Origin: an uncultured Paracoccaceae bacterium
GTDB taxonomy: Bacteria > Pseudomonadota > Alphaproteobacteria > Rhodobacterales > Rhodobacteraceae
DNA length: 64,000 bases
Assembly: GCA_947500825.1 (NCBI GenBank)
Contig: CANMTR010000014.1
Coordinates: 1 to 64,000, forward strand
Reading direction: 5' to 3'
A program made the position numbers and the translations under genes. Below the pieces are notes generated by a model. It was not told where the DNA came from. It saw only the letters and a program-made list of their open reading frames with translations, and did not search any database. Below are positions 1-10,195 of the stretch, one piece after another; within the stretch, counting starts at the first letter, position 1; each line of letters opens with the position of its first letter.

Positions 1-490
1 CGCTGTCAAAGCCGCAGCTTAAACTGCAAACGACCGGACAGCCTCGAGAGAGGCTATGGGGGTGAACCGCCGCTTACGATTCTGCGGGTAACCCGACATT
101 CGAACCGTGCGCTCTGGAAGGGGTGGGCGGGATACCATGTCCGAAGTCGAGTCGAGACCAAGATGAACTGTTTGAAGCTTTTCGGCTAACGGATCATGTC
201 GCGAATCCCCGGCCGCCAGTCAGTCGAAATCCAGATCCGCATCATGCTCATGAACCGGTTCTCCGCTCTCGGCACCGCCGAGATCTAGGCTGACGTCTGA
301 ACTCAGCGGGGAAGGGGGGAAGCGCGCGTCAAGCTGCAACAGCGCGATAACGTCCCACTTCGTTGAAGAATTGCACTGCCGACGCGGTCTCTTTCGCATA
401 TAGGCGCGCGCGCTTTACCGCGCGGTCATTCATTAGAAATGTTTTGATCCCATCAGGGGCGGGCAACGACCACGCAACGGGAGACGTGCG
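1..490. other. Gene-poor left edge upstream of the pilus locus
   Basis: I see no supportable gene here. Open frames are short or are shadows of the gene that starts at 491, and none resembles a known family. The last part (about 330-490) is A+T-richer than the coding DNA and lies directly before the first pilus-locus gene, so it probably holds that gene's promoter, but I could not place a convincing -35/-10 pair. Confidence 0.5.
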
Positions 491-922
491 ATGGACATGG
501 TTCGGATCACCTGCGCGGGCGGGCTCGCCTTTCTCGCGGTATGGATGGCGGGAGCTTCCGCGGCAGAAGTCGACGCCACCCGGACCTTGACCCTCGCGCC
601 CGGCGAAGCGCGGATCGAGCGTTACGACCGAGAGATCGAAACGATCGTGGTGGGAAATGCCGAGGTGGTCGTGGCCTCCGTCGCGCGCTCCGACGCGCTG
701 GTCCTGACCGGGCTGGCCGAGGGCGCGACGAACGCCATCGTGCTGGCCGAGGACGGAGACGAGATCGACCGGATCGCCCTCCGGGTGGCGGCACCGGGGG
801 CGCGGGTGGTGCTGTGGCATGGCCTGGAGCGCGAGGCCCACAGATGCGACCGCCGCTGCGCGCCCGAGGAAGGCGCCCCCGCGTCCCGGCCCGCCCCGGC
901 GGCACAAGCCGTGGCGGAATAG
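491..922 (+). CDS. Secreted protein with a pilus/secretin N-terminal domain (CpaC N-domain-like)
   Basis: A 143-residue protein with a signal peptide in the first ~25 residues (hydrophobic run, then ASAAE). Residues ~28-105 match the pattern of the type II/III secretion pilus N-terminal domain (PF13629 type): a beta-rich core with VGNAEVV and a following glycine-containing turn. The CpaC secretin at 10179-11564 has the same pattern (IGDPEVA and GRTNLQIF). Here the domain stands alone, with an Ala/Pro-rich tail and no secretin barrel. It lies 235 bp before the pilin gene, which suggests a periplasmic accessory of the Tad pilus, for example binding or guiding the secretin; that role is inference. 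The ATG at 491 is preceded by GGGAGA. It could also be a leftover of a duplicated cpaC. Confidence 0.7.
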   Translation: MDMVRITCAGGLAFLAVWMAGASAAEVDATRTLTLAPGEARIERYDREIETIVVGNAEVVVASVARSDALVLTGLAEGATNAIVLAEDGDEIDRIALRVAAPGARVVLWHGLEREAHRCDRRCAPEEGAPASRPAPAAQAVAE

Positions 923-1157
923 GTGCCGCTTCTGGTGCGTAAAATACGCGCCATTTCGACCCTCGGACGACGGTCCCGATTCACGCCCGTTTAACGAATT
1001 CGGCCTCAGATGGACGGCATAGGGCGATGATCCGCACGCGAATACGACGGCGGCTGGCCCTGGAACATTCGCGGCGCGGTCCGGGCGGTACACCCACCAG
1101 CGCCATCCATCGGCGATCCCTGCCGGGGCGCCGAACGTGACAGGAAAGGAACGTCAC

Positions 1158-1331
1158 ATGCTGAAGGTTATGAAGAAGTTCGGCCGCGACGACAGCGGCG
1201 CCACGGCCATCGAATACGGCCTGATCGCGGGCCTGATCGCGGTTGCATTGATCACAGCGGTGTCTCTCGTTGGGACTGATCTTGGTAACAAATTTGGGCA
1301 AGTCAGCACAGAGCTACAAAAGACACCATAA
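1158..1331 (+). CDS. flp: Flp/Fap-type type IVb pilin
   Basis: A 57-residue prepilin, the major subunit of the Tad pilus. A short basic leader (MLKVMKKFGRDDSG) is followed by the processing site G/ATAIEYG, with the conserved Glu at mature position 5 and the Tyr after it that mark Flp pilins. The hydrophobic helix GLIAGLIAVALITAVSL follows, then a short tail. I chose the ATG at 1158 over the in-frame one at 1137 because AGGAAAGGA lies 7 nt upstream and a short leader is normal for this family. The prepilin peptidase at 6106-6603 should process it. It stands apart from the neighbours and is normally expressed far more than the assembly genes. Confidence 0.93.
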   Translation: MLKVMKKFGRDDSGATAIEYGLIAGLIAVALITAVSLVGTDLGNKFGQVSTELQKTP

Positions 1332-1370
1332 AGCGACTTCTGCAAATGCGCCCATGAGGTTGTCGATACT

Positions 1371-2836
<1,466 letters not shown>

Positions 2837-2849
<13 letters not shown>

Positions 2850-3826
2850 GCCTGACCGATCCCGCCCTGCAATCGGCCCTCTTCGGGGGCCTCGTGCTGG
2901 TCGCCGTCTCGGCGGGGATCTGGGCGGGTGCGTCCGGCCGGGCCGCGACCGCGCAGCGCCACCGCGCGCGGCTCGCGCGCTTCGCCCCGCCCGCGCGCGG
3001 CACCCGGCCGGGTCGCGGCGGCGCCGAGGCGGAGGTGCATCGCCACGCCAGCGAGATCCTCGCCCGGCGGCGCAATGCCGACCGGCTGTCGTTTCGCGCC
3101 CTGCTGGACCGGGCGGGCCTCGCGTGGCCCGCCTGGACGGTGCCGGCCGCCTGCCTCGGGCTGGCCGCGCTCGCGGGCGGGCTCGCCCTCTCGGGGGGGA
3201 TGGCACCGCTGCCGGCGGGGCTCATCGGCGCGGGCCTGGGCCCGGGTATATTCCTCCTGGCGGTACGCCTGCGCCAGGCTCGCCGCCTCAAGGCGATGGA
3301 GAAGACGTTTCCCGCCGCGCTCGATATCATCGTGCGGGGGGTGAAGTCGGGCCTGCCGCTGATCGACTGCCTGCGCATCGTCAGCCGCGAGATCGCGGGC
3401 CCGCTCGGGGCCGAGTTCGGGCGCATGATCGACCAGCAGAGCCACGGTGTCTCCCTGTCCGACGCGGTCAACCGGATGGCGTCGCGCGTTCCCCTGTCGG
3501 AGGTGAACTTCTTCGCCATCGTCGTGGGCCTGCAGTCGCGCACGGGCGGGCGCCTGAGCGAGTCGCTGGACAACCTCGTCTCGGTGCTGCGCGCCCGCAC
3601 TCAGCTGCGTGCCAAGGTCAAGTCCATGAGCGCCGAGGCGAAAGCGTCTGGCGGCATCATCGGCTCGCTGCCCCTCGTCGTGACCACGCTCGTCTACATA
3701 ACCAGTCCGCAGTATATCGGCCTGCTGTTCAGCGAGCCCATCGGCAATGTGGTGCTTGCGGGATCGGCCGTCTGGATGCTGGCCGGCGTGCTGGTGATGG
3801 CCAAGATGATCCGGATCGAGGTCTGA
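2837..3826 (+). CDS. tadB: Tad pilus inner-membrane platform protein TadB
   Basis: A 329-residue GspF-family membrane protein. There is one transmembrane segment near residues 10-30, two near 95-140, and the type II secretion F domain (~165-290) containing ALDIIVRGVKSGLPLIDCL and a conserved cytoplasmic helix with SQ/GGRLSESL. A C-terminal membrane segment pair follows. With TadC it forms the platform on which the CpaF ATPase acts. The ATG at 2837 lies inside the end of cpaF, and the gene ends at the TGATG that starts tadC, so translation of cpaF, tadB and tadC is probably coupled. Confidence 0.93.
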
Positions 3827-4812
3827 TGCAGGGCCTCGTCGATATCGTTCGCGCCATCCTGGCGGACCCGATACGGCTAGCTCCCCTGGTGGCCGCGATC
3901 TCGGCCGTGGCAACGGTGACGGCGCTGTCCTGGCCGGTGCTAGCCGCCCGTCGCCGCCAGGCGCGAATCCGCGCGGCGGCCCGCTCGCTGGACGGGCTGC
4001 GCCGCTCCGCCACGGCGCAACAGGGCGAGTCCGACGCCGTCATGCGCCTGCGCCACGCCGCGCCGAAGCGGTTCCACCAGGCCATCGTGCGGCGGCTGAA
4101 GCTGGGGACGCTGATCGCCGACCCCAAGACCCGGACGCTGATCCACCAGGCGGGCTTCCGCAGCCCGGCCGCCGCGATCCGGATCACCGCCACGCGGGTC
4201 ATCTCCGCCGTGGGCCTGGCCGCCGCGGCCGGCCTCTACGCCGCGCTGGTCGCGGTGCCGGGGATGCCGGCGGCGATTCATGCGTTGGTGGCGGTGGCGG
4301 GCGCGGCGGCGGGCTGGCACGCGCCCATCGTGTTCCTGCGCAACCGCCTGCAGAAGCGGCGCACCGATGTGCGGCGCAACTGGCCCGATGCGATGGACCT
4401 GCTGCTGATCTGCGTCGAATCGGGCATGTCGATCGAGATGGCGTTCCGCAAGGTCGCCGAGGAGATCGCCGTCCAGAGCCTGACCTTGAGCGAGGAGCTG
4501 TCTCTGACCACGGCAGAGCTTGCCTACCTGCAGGACCGGGCGGAGGTCTATCGCCGCCTGGCCGCGCGCGTGGATGTCGAAGCGGTGGGATCGGTCGTCA
4601 CCAGCCTCATCCAGTCGGAGAAATACGGCACCCCGGTGGGCCAAGCCCTGCGCGTTCTGTCGCGCGAGAGCCGCGACCTGCGCATGGCCGAGGCCGAGAG
4701 GAAGGCTGCCGCGCTTCCACCGAAGCTGACGGTGCCGATGATCATCTTCTTTCTGCCCGTCCTCTTCGCGGTGATCATGACGCCCGCGATCATCCAGATA
4801 ACGGCGAACTGA
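3826..4812 (+). CDS. tadC: Tad pilus inner-membrane platform protein TadC
   Basis: A 328-residue GspF-family protein, the partner of TadB. A membrane segment near residues 15-40, a pair near 125-175, and the F domain with MDLLLICVESGMSIEMA and the TadC-type phrase SLIQSEKYGTPVGQALRVLS are visible. The end is a strongly hydrophobic helix with FFLPVLFAVIMTPAIIQ. The gene starts within the tadB stop codon and stops two bases before the next ATG. TadB and TadC are told apart here by order and by the QSEKYGTP motif, which is typical of TadC. Confidence 0.93.
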   Translation: MQGLVDIVRAILADPIRLAPLVAAISAVATVTALSWPVLAARRRQARIRAAARSLDGLRRSATAQQGESDAVMRLRHAAPKRFHQAIVRRLKLGTLIADPKTRTLIHQAGFRSPAAAIRITATRVISAVGLAAAAGLYAALVAVPGMPAAIHALVAVAGAAAGWHAPIVFLRNRLQKRRTDVRRNWPDAMDLLLICVESGMSIEMAFRKVAEEIAVQSLTLSEELSLTTAELAYLQDRAEVYRRLAARVDVEAVGSVVTSLIQSEKYGTPVGQALRVLSRESRDLRMAEAERKAAALPPKLTVPMIIFFLPVLFAVIMTPAIIQITAN

Positions 4813-4813
4813 G

Positions 4814-6094
4814 ATGGCATGCGCGTTCTCCCGACCCGGGCGCTTCCGGCAGGACGGGTCGGGATCCGTGGCCGTGATCACGGCGCTGGTCTTCCCGATC
4901 CTGATCGGCGGCATGGCGCTGGGGGCGGAGGCGAGCTTCTGGTATCTCAGCCAACGCAAGCTGCAGCAGATCGGCGATTTGGCCGTCTACGCCGCCGCCG
5001 TCCAGAAACGCTCGGGCCGGGACGAGACGGCCATGCACGGCGCGGCCGTCACTGCCGCCCATGCCAGCGGCCTGGATGCGGGTGCGGACGAGCTCACCCT
5101 CCACCCCTCGCCGGTGAGCGGGGCCTTCGCCGGGCGGGACGACGCCGTCGAGGTCCGCCTGGTACGTCAGCAGGAGCGGTATTTCTCGCTGATCTATTCA
5201 GATCGGCCCGTCACCATGTCGGCCAGAGCGGTCGCGCAGATCCGCGAGGGCGCCGATGCGTGCGTCCTTGCGCTCGACCCCTCGGGCGGCGGGGCAATCA
5301 CGGTCAGCGGATCGAGCAGCATCACCTTCGACGGTTGCGACGTGGCGGCCAACTCGGCCGCCAAGGACGCCTTCGACATGCAGGGCGGCCGCGCCGAGCT
5401 GACCACCGGCTGCGTCAGCACCGTGGGCGGGGCCGATATCACCTCGAACCTGACGATGCGCGACTGCGCCAGCCCGCGCACCGAGGCCCCGGCGGTGCGC
5501 GACCCCTATGCCGACGTGCCCGAGCCGCCGACGGGGCTGACATGCGAGCGACAGGCCAAGGTGGGGTCGGGCAATGGCGTCCCCCGGGTCGTCCCCACGA
5601 CGCAACTGCCGGACGGCACGAAGGTGAAGTGCTACCAGGGGGGGCCGTCGATCAAGGGCGACGTGACCTTCGATCCCGGCCTCTACGTGATCGAGGGCGG
5701 CACGCTTTCGATCAATGCGAACAGCCGCGTGTTCGGCGAGGGCGTCACCTTCCACCTGCGAGGCGGGGCGTCGCTGGCCTTCAACGGAGGGGCCTCCATC
5801 GACCTCACCGCACCGGCCACCGGCCCCTATGCCGGGCTTCTCTTTTTCGGCTCGCGCGACGATTCCGGGGTGGACCACACGATCAATGGCTCTGCCGGGT
5901 CGCGTCTCGCCGGCGCCGTTTACCTTCCGTCCGGATCTCTCGGCTACAGTGGCAACTTCACCGGCTCGGGCGGCTGCACCCAGATCGTCGCGCGCCGGGT
6001 CGAGTTCACCGGCAACTCGACGCTCGACGTGGATTGCACGGCCGCCGGCACGCGCCGCATCGCGGTCAGGCAGACGATCGCCCTGGTGGAATAG
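4814..6094 (+). CDS. TadG-like pilus-associated protein
   Basis: A 426-residue protein with an N-terminal pseudopilin-like helix (about residues 17-42, GSVAVITALVFPILIGG) of the putative Flp pilus-assembly TadE/G-like type (PF13400), so it should sit in the inner membrane with its bulk in the periplasm. The C-terminal two thirds is Gly/Ser/Thr/Asn-rich with short repeating beta-like stretches (GGTLSINANSRVFGEGV, GASLAFNGGASIDL, GNFTGSGGCTQIV) and several Cys, which looks like a right-handed beta-helix. The Glu at mature position 5 found in true pilins is absent. It lies between tadC and the prepilin peptidase, 1 bp after tadC. A role as tip, anchor or adhesin is inference. Confidence 0.8.
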   Translation: MACAFSRPGRFRQDGSGSVAVITALVFPILIGGMALGAEASFWYLSQRKLQQIGDLAVYAAAVQKRSGRDETAMHGAAVTAAHASGLDAGADELTLHPSPVSGAFAGRDDAVEVRLVRQQERYFSLIYSDRPVTMSARAVAQIREGADACVLALDPSGGGAITVSGSSSITFDGCDVAANSAAKDAFDMQGGRAELTTGCVSTVGGADITSNLTMRDCASPRTEAPAVRDPYADVPEPPTGLTCERQAKVGSGNGVPRVVPTTQLPDGTKVKCYQGGPSIKGDVTFDPGLYVIEGGTLSINANSRVFGEGVTFHLRGGASLAFNGGASIDLTAPATGPYAGLLFFGSRDDSGVDHTINGSAGSRLAGAVYLPSGSLGYSGNFTGSGGCTQIVARRVEFTGNSTLDVDCTAAGTRRIAVRQTIALVE

Positions 6095-6105
6095 GAAGGA
6101 TCGAC

Positions 6106-6603
6106 ATGATGATGGCTTTCGGGTTCTCGGCCCTTTTCATGGGGTTCCTTCTCGCCGCCGCGATCTGCGATCTGCGCGACTTGCGCATCCCCAACGCACT
6201 GTGCCTGGCGATGGCGGCGCTGGGGCCGGTGGCGGTGGTGCTGGCCATCCCGACCGAGGGCGCCCTGCGCGGCGCGCTTCTGGCGGGGGCGGCGACGCTC
6301 GCCGTCACCTGGACGATGTTCGAGCTGGGCTGGTTCGGCGGCGGCGACGCCAAGCTCGCCGCCGCCGCGGCGTTGTGGCTGGGCGGCCCCGCAACCCTGG
6401 CCTTCGCGCTGGCCACGGCGATCTTCGGTGCCGTTCTCGCGGCGGTGCTCCTGGTGCTGTCTCGATGGGATGGGGCCCGCGCGACGCTCGGCCCCGCTTG
6501 GCGCGAGCGCCTCGGCGCGGCGCGTCTTCAAGTGCCCTATGCGGTCGGGATGGCGCCGGGCGGCCTCGTGGCGCTCTCCGTCCGCTTCGATGGCCTGTAC
6601 TAG
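6106..6603 (+). CDS. cpaA: Type IV prepilin peptidase (TadV/CpaA)
   Basis: A 165-residue A24-family aspartic prepilin peptidase with about five membrane helices and no N-methylation domain, the usual TadV/CpaA form. The two catalytic Asp are visible: ICDLRDLRIPN near residue 22 and GGGDAKLAAA near residue 83 (GxGD motif). It should cleave the leader of the Flp pilin and of the TadE/F-type proteins in this locus. Three ATG codons follow one another at 6106; AGGAAGGA at 6093-6100 favours the first. It lies inside the assembly operon instead of next to the pilin gene. Confidence 0.92.
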   Translation: MMMAFGFSALFMGFLLAAAICDLRDLRIPNALCLAMAALGPVAVVLAIPTEGALRGALLAGAATLAVTWTMFELGWFGGGDAKLAAAAALWLGGPATLAFALATAIFGAVLAAVLLVLSRWDGARATLGPAWRERLGAARLQVPYAVGMAPGGLVALSVRFDGLY

Positions 6604-6612
6604 GGGATCGGC

Positions 6613-7512
6613 ATGATCAGGATAGCCGTCGTCGTGATCGCCCTGCTCTCCGGCACCGCCGCCGGATGGCTGGCGCTGCAGGCCACCTGGCGCGAGCCCC
6701 CCGAGGCCGACACCGTCGTGATGGAGGAACCCAGGGTCGATGTCCTGACGCCCCGGATCGACCTGAGGCGCGGAGCCCGGATCGCGACCGGGCATCTCGA
6801 ATGGACGCCCTGGCCCGAGCGGCAGGTGCGCGCGGGGATGATCCTGCGCGACAACGCGCCGGACGCCGCCCAAGACATGGCGGGGCGGATCCTGCGGTCG
6901 AATCTCTATGCCGGCGAGCCGGTCCGGGAGGCGCACCTCGCCACCGGCGACGGCGGGTTCCTGTCGACCGTGTTGCAACCGGGGATGCGCGCCGTGGGCG
7001 TGCCCGTCAGCGAGGAAATGACGGCGGGCGGCTTCGTTCTGCCCAACGATCGGGTCGACGTGCTTCACACCGTGATTCGCGACCTCGACGGGGACGGCAC
7101 GGCGACAGGCGCGACGCGCACGATCCTGACCAACGTGCGCGTGCTGGCGATCGGGCAGACGACGTTCGGCGGCGATGCCCTCGTGGTCGACCCGGAGGCG
7201 GCTGAGCCGACCGCGGGGCGCGGTGAGGCGTTGACCGGCAAGACCGCGACGCTGGAGGTCGCGACCGAGCAGGCCGAGGTGCTGATGGCCGCTGGCGCCT
7301 CGGGCGAGCTGTCGCTCGCGCTTCGGGCGGCGGACGATTTCGGTCTGAGCGGGATGGGCGACCTGACCATGATCGAGGGGCGCGCGCCGGAGGTGGGCAC
7401 GACAGATCTGGCGGGGGATGCCGCCGACGACGCGGCGCGGCGCCACGAGATCCGGCTGATCTCGGCCGGGACGGTGGAGACGGTCGTGACCCCGAAGCGA
7501 GGGACCAGATGA
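6613..7512 (+). CDS. cpaB: Flp pilus assembly protein CpaB/RcpC
   Basis: A 299-residue periplasmic protein with an N-terminal membrane anchor (residues ~3-24). An SAF-type domain follows, with the paired elements of CpaB: GRILRSNLYAGEPVREAHLA and a second region with MRAVGVPVSEEMTAGGFVLPNDRVDVL. The RcpC domain covers ~115-240 (TILTNVRVLAIGQ, TATLEVATEQAEVLMAAGASGELSL). CpaB is needed for secretin assembly or stability in Tad systems. The ATG follows cpaA by 9 bp, and the end overlaps cpaE by 4 bp (ATGA). Confidence 0.92.
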   Translation: MIRIAVVVIALLSGTAAGWLALQATWREPPEADTVVMEEPRVDVLTPRIDLRRGARIATGHLEWTPWPERQVRAGMILRDNAPDAAQDMAGRILRSNLYAGEPVREAHLATGDGGFLSTVLQPGMRAVGVPVSEEMTAGGFVLPNDRVDVLHTVIRDLDGDGTATGATRTILTNVRVLAIGQTTFGGDALVVDPEAAEPTAGRGEALTGKTATLEVATEQAEVLMAAGASGELSLALRAADDFGLSGMGDLTMIEGRAPEVGTTDLAGDAADDAARRHEIRLISAGTVETVVTPKRGTR

Positions 7513-8756
7513 GCGGCGAGCCTTCCCGGAGTACGCGGGCAGGAGCCCCCGCCGGCACCCTGCTGCCGCGGATCAAGGTCGATATGTTCGCCGAGAGCGA
7601 CTCGGTGCGCGACAGCCTCGACCGCGCGGCCGCCGACCGGCGCGCCGTGCGCACCGAGTTCACGCTTCTGGAGGGAAGCTTCGCGGCTGCCGCCGAGCGC
7701 TACCGCGACGCGCCCTCTCCCGACCTGATCGTGGTCGAGCAGCAGGGCTGGGTCGAGGATCTCGATGCCCGGATCGAGGCCCTGGCCGAGGTATGCCAGC
7801 AGCGGACACGCCTGCTGGTGATCGGCGACCGCAACGATGTCGTTCTCTATCGCCACCTGCTGCGCGCGGGTGTCAGCGACTACCTGTTCCAACCGGTCGC
7901 GCCACTGGTGTTCCTCGACGCGGTGCAGTCGATCTTCGATGCCGAAGGCGAGGGGGGCGAGTTGGGCCGGGCGATCGCCTTCGTGGGCGCGCGCGGCGGC
8001 GCGGGGGCCTCGACGCTCGCTCATAACGTGGCCGCGGCCTTCGGCCGCGACTTCGAGTTGACGACCCTTCTGATCGACGCCGACCTGGGCTTCGGCACCG
8101 CCGCGCTGCAATTCGACGTGAACCCGCCCGGCGGCCTGGGCGAGGCCCTGACCGAGGGCGACGACCTCACCCGCGAGGTGCTCGAGCCGCTGGTCCACTG
8201 GCGCGACAAGCGCATGGGCCTGCTTGTCGCCCCCGACCGGGAGCGCCACCCCGCGCCGCCGGAGCCCCACGCCATGCGCCAGGTGGTGGACCAGGCCCGG
8301 CGGCTGGCCCGGATCGTGGTGTTGGACCTGCCGCATGGATGGGCGCCCTGGACGATGGAGGCGCTGGCCGCCGCCGACCGGGTCGTGCTCGTGGCGACGC
8401 CGGACCTGCCGTCGCTGCGCAACGCGCGCACGCTGACGGGGGCGCTGGCAGGGCTGCGCCCCAACGACGAGCCCCCCCTCCTCGTGCTCAATCGAGTGGT
8501 GGCGAAGCCGCTCGTTCCACCAGAGGAGTTCGCCAAGGTCCTCGATTGCGAGGTCGCGGCGCGCATTCCCGTCGAGGCCGCCGCCGCCGGGGCCGAAATG
8601 TCGGGCACGCTGCTGGCCGACGCCGTCCCCAGATCGGAGGCAGTCTTGGCCATCATGCGGCTCGCCGAGGGCCTGTCCTCGGATGGTGCGCGTCCCCGCG
8701 CACCGCGTCCCCGCAGCTCGTGGCTCGGCCGGCTCCTCGGGGGACGGGCGTCGTGA
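7509..8756 (+). CDS. cpaE: Pilus assembly protein CpaE (receiver-like plus ParA/MinD-like domain)
   Basis: A 415-residue protein that localises Tad pilus assembly in related systems. Residues ~20-140 form a receiver-like fold (VVEQQGW, LLRAGVSDYLFQP). Residues ~155-390 form a MinD/ParA-like ATPase domain. The nucleotide loop reads GARGGAGASTLAHN near residues 160-172: it lacks the Lys of the deviant Walker A box. Similar substitutions occur in other CpaE/TadZ proteins, so it may bind but hydrolyse ATP poorly. The switch region LIDADLGFGTAALQFDV and the NRV element are present. It overlaps cpaB by 4 bp and the next gene by 4 bp. Confidence 0.92.
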   Translation: MSGEPSRSTRAGAPAGTLLPRIKVDMFAESDSVRDSLDRAAADRRAVRTEFTLLEGSFAAAAERYRDAPSPDLIVVEQQGWVEDLDARIEALAEVCQQRTRLLVIGDRNDVVLYRHLLRAGVSDYLFQPVAPLVFLDAVQSIFDAEGEGGELGRAIAFVGARGGAGASTLAHNVAAAFGRDFELTTLLIDADLGFGTAALQFDVNPPGGLGEALTEGDDLTREVLEPLVHWRDKRMGLLVAPDRERHPAPPEPHAMRQVVDQARRLARIVVLDLPHGWAPWTMEALAAADRVVLVATPDLPSLRNARTLTGALAGLRPNDEPPLLVLNRVVAKPLVPPEEFAKVLDCEVAARIPVEAAAAGAEMSGTLLADAVPRSEAVLAIMRLAEGLSSDGARPRAPRPRSSWLGRLLGGRAS

Positions 8757-9184
8757 TCCGCCGCCCCCGGTTCGGCCCCACGGAGGGGGCATCGACCGTC
8801 GAGTTCGCGATCGTCGCGCCGGTCCTCATTTTTGCCGTCCTGTCGATGGCCGATATCGGCCTCGCGATCCACCAGGTGTTCCGCATCGACCAGGCCATGC
8901 GCAACGGCGTCGAGGCGGCCCTGTCCGACCCCGGCGAGGCCCCGGTCGAGGCCGTGCTGGAGCGCACCTACGCCCCAGGCGCGGCGCCGCCGGACGACAT
9001 GTGGGACGTCGACCGCCGCTGCGAATGCCCGGGCGGGGGGGTGGTGGAATGCGAATCCTTCATGATCTGCGCGGGCGAGCGCGCCGCCGGCATCTTCTAC
9101 GACATTACCGGCTCGCGCATCTACGAGGGTATCCTGATCCCCGACCGTGCCCTGCGGCGCACGGCCTCGGTTCAGGTCCGATGA
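8753..9184 (+). CDS. tadE: TadE-like minor pilin
   Basis: A 143-residue pseudopilin. A short leader ends in EG/ASTVEFAIVAP, a prepilin-peptidase site with Glu at mature position 5, followed by a single hydrophobic helix (~12-35). The rest is periplasmic and has four Cys in a central loop (RRCECPGGGVVECESFMIC), probably disulfide-bonded. The start is GTG at 8753 inside the cpaE stop region (GTGA); no ATG is available before the leader. It overlaps the next minor pilin by ATGA. Confidence 0.85.
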   Translation: MIRRPRFGPTEGASTVEFAIVAPVLIFAVLSMADIGLAIHQVFRIDQAMRNGVEAALSDPGEAPVEAVLERTYAPGAAPPDDMWDVDRRCECPGGGVVECESFMICAGERAAGIFYDITGSRIYEGILIPDRALRRTASVQVR

Positions 9185-9576
9185 GGCGCGCCGCCGCATT
9201 CGCGCGCGATCGGAGTGGCGCCGCGGCGCTCGAATTCGCGCTCGTGGGCCTGCCGCTGATCCTGCTGATCCTGGGTCTGGTCGAGTTCGGCCGCGCGCTG
9301 TACGTCAGGGCCGCGCTCGATGCCGCCGCCGACAGGGCGCAGCGCGTCCTGCTCATCGCCCCCGACACCTCCGACAACGATCTCGGCGCCTTCGTGCGCG
9401 AAGAGCTCGACGGCCTGTCCTCCGACAGGCTGACGATCGACCACGGTGCCGAGACGATCTCGGGGGCGCGCTACCGTCTGCTGGAGCTACGCTACGACAT
9501 GGTCCTGGCTGTTCCCACGCCGCTTGGCTCGTCGCTGGCCATCGACACCGTGCGCCGCATCTTCGTGGTACGCTGA
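9181..9576 (+). CDS. tadF: TadE/TadF-like minor pilin
   Basis: A 131-residue pseudopilin with a basic leader, processing site SG/AAALEFALVG, and a long hydrophobic helix LPLILLILGLVEFGRALYV. The exposed domain is about 95 residues and lacks Cys, unlike the preceding TadE-like protein. TadE/F-type proteins are processed by the Tad peptidase and needed for pilus production in related systems. The ATG lies in the ATGA overlap with the previous gene. Naming as tadF is by order and pairing, not by a firm sequence signature. Confidence 0.82.
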   Translation: MRRAAAFARDRSGAAALEFALVGLPLILLILGLVEFGRALYVRAALDAAADRAQRVLLIAPDTSDNDLGAFVREELDGLSSDRLTIDHGAETISGARYRLLELRYDMVLAVPTPLGSSLAIDTVRRIFVVR

Positions 9577-9706
9577 CGCCCGCGTCGCCGCCGCACCACG
9601 CCCCTCGCGCGGAAGATCGCATGACGGTCTGGACACAGGGTCTGGTTCGTGCACAGGTTGTGACCTGTCTCCACCCGGCAGAGATGGACCGAAACCGAGC
9701 GGATCG

Positions 9707-10195
9707 ATGTCAGCGGATAGTCTTCATCCGGCCTTCGCCAGGGCCCTGGTACTGGTCTGCATCTGCGCGACGGTGACGCTCGCCGGCTGCGGTGCCACCG
9801 CGCCCGAGGCCACGCGCCTGGCGCTGCCCGCCTCGGTGCCCGACGTCGCCCCGGGAGGCGAGATCGCGGCGGCGCGGCAAGCCTTCGCGGCGGGCAACTT
9901 CGGATACGCCGCGCGCTACTTCGAGAATGCGGAGAAGGGTGCGGAAGCCTGTCTCGGTCTCGCCGCCTCCTACGACTGGCTCTACCGCTTCGACCTGGCC
10001 GATCCCGCCTACGACCGCTGCGCCCGGGCCACAGGGGAAAGCTTCGCCTACCATAACAACCGCGGCTTCTCCTACCTGCTGCGCGGCGACACGGACCGCG
10101 CGGCGGCCAGCTTCGAGCGCGCGCGCGCCCTGCGTCCGGGCGACGCCGTCATCAGAACCAATCTCAGGATCCTGCGCGATGCCGTGCAGGGCTAG
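9707..10195 (+). CDS. tadD: TadD-like TPR lipoprotein
   Basis: A 162-residue lipoprotein. The signal sequence ends in the lipobox L25-A-G-C28. Three tetratricopeptide-like helix pairs follow (AARQAFAAGNFGYAARYFENAE; YHNNRGFSYLLRGDTDRAAASFERA). TadD-type TPR lipoproteins are thought to act at the outer membrane as pilotins for the secretin, which fits the next gene being cpaC, with which it overlaps by 17 bp. There are 130 bp between tadF and this gene, enough for a second promoter. It is shorter than many TadD proteins. Confidence 0.82.
   Translation: MSADSLHPAFARALVLVCICATVTLAGCGATAPEATRLALPASVPDVAPGGEIAAARQAFAAGNFGYAARYFENAEKGAEACLGLAASYDWLYRFDLADPAYDRCARATGESFAYHNNRGFSYLLRGDTDRAAASFERARALRPGDAVIRTNLRILRDAVQG

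Noticed and set aside
329-1093. Long minus-strand open frame over the secretin N-domain gene and pilin upstream region
   Set aside because: Its sequence is Arg/Gly/Pro-rich with no family pattern; it is a high-G+C shadow of the plus-strand gene.
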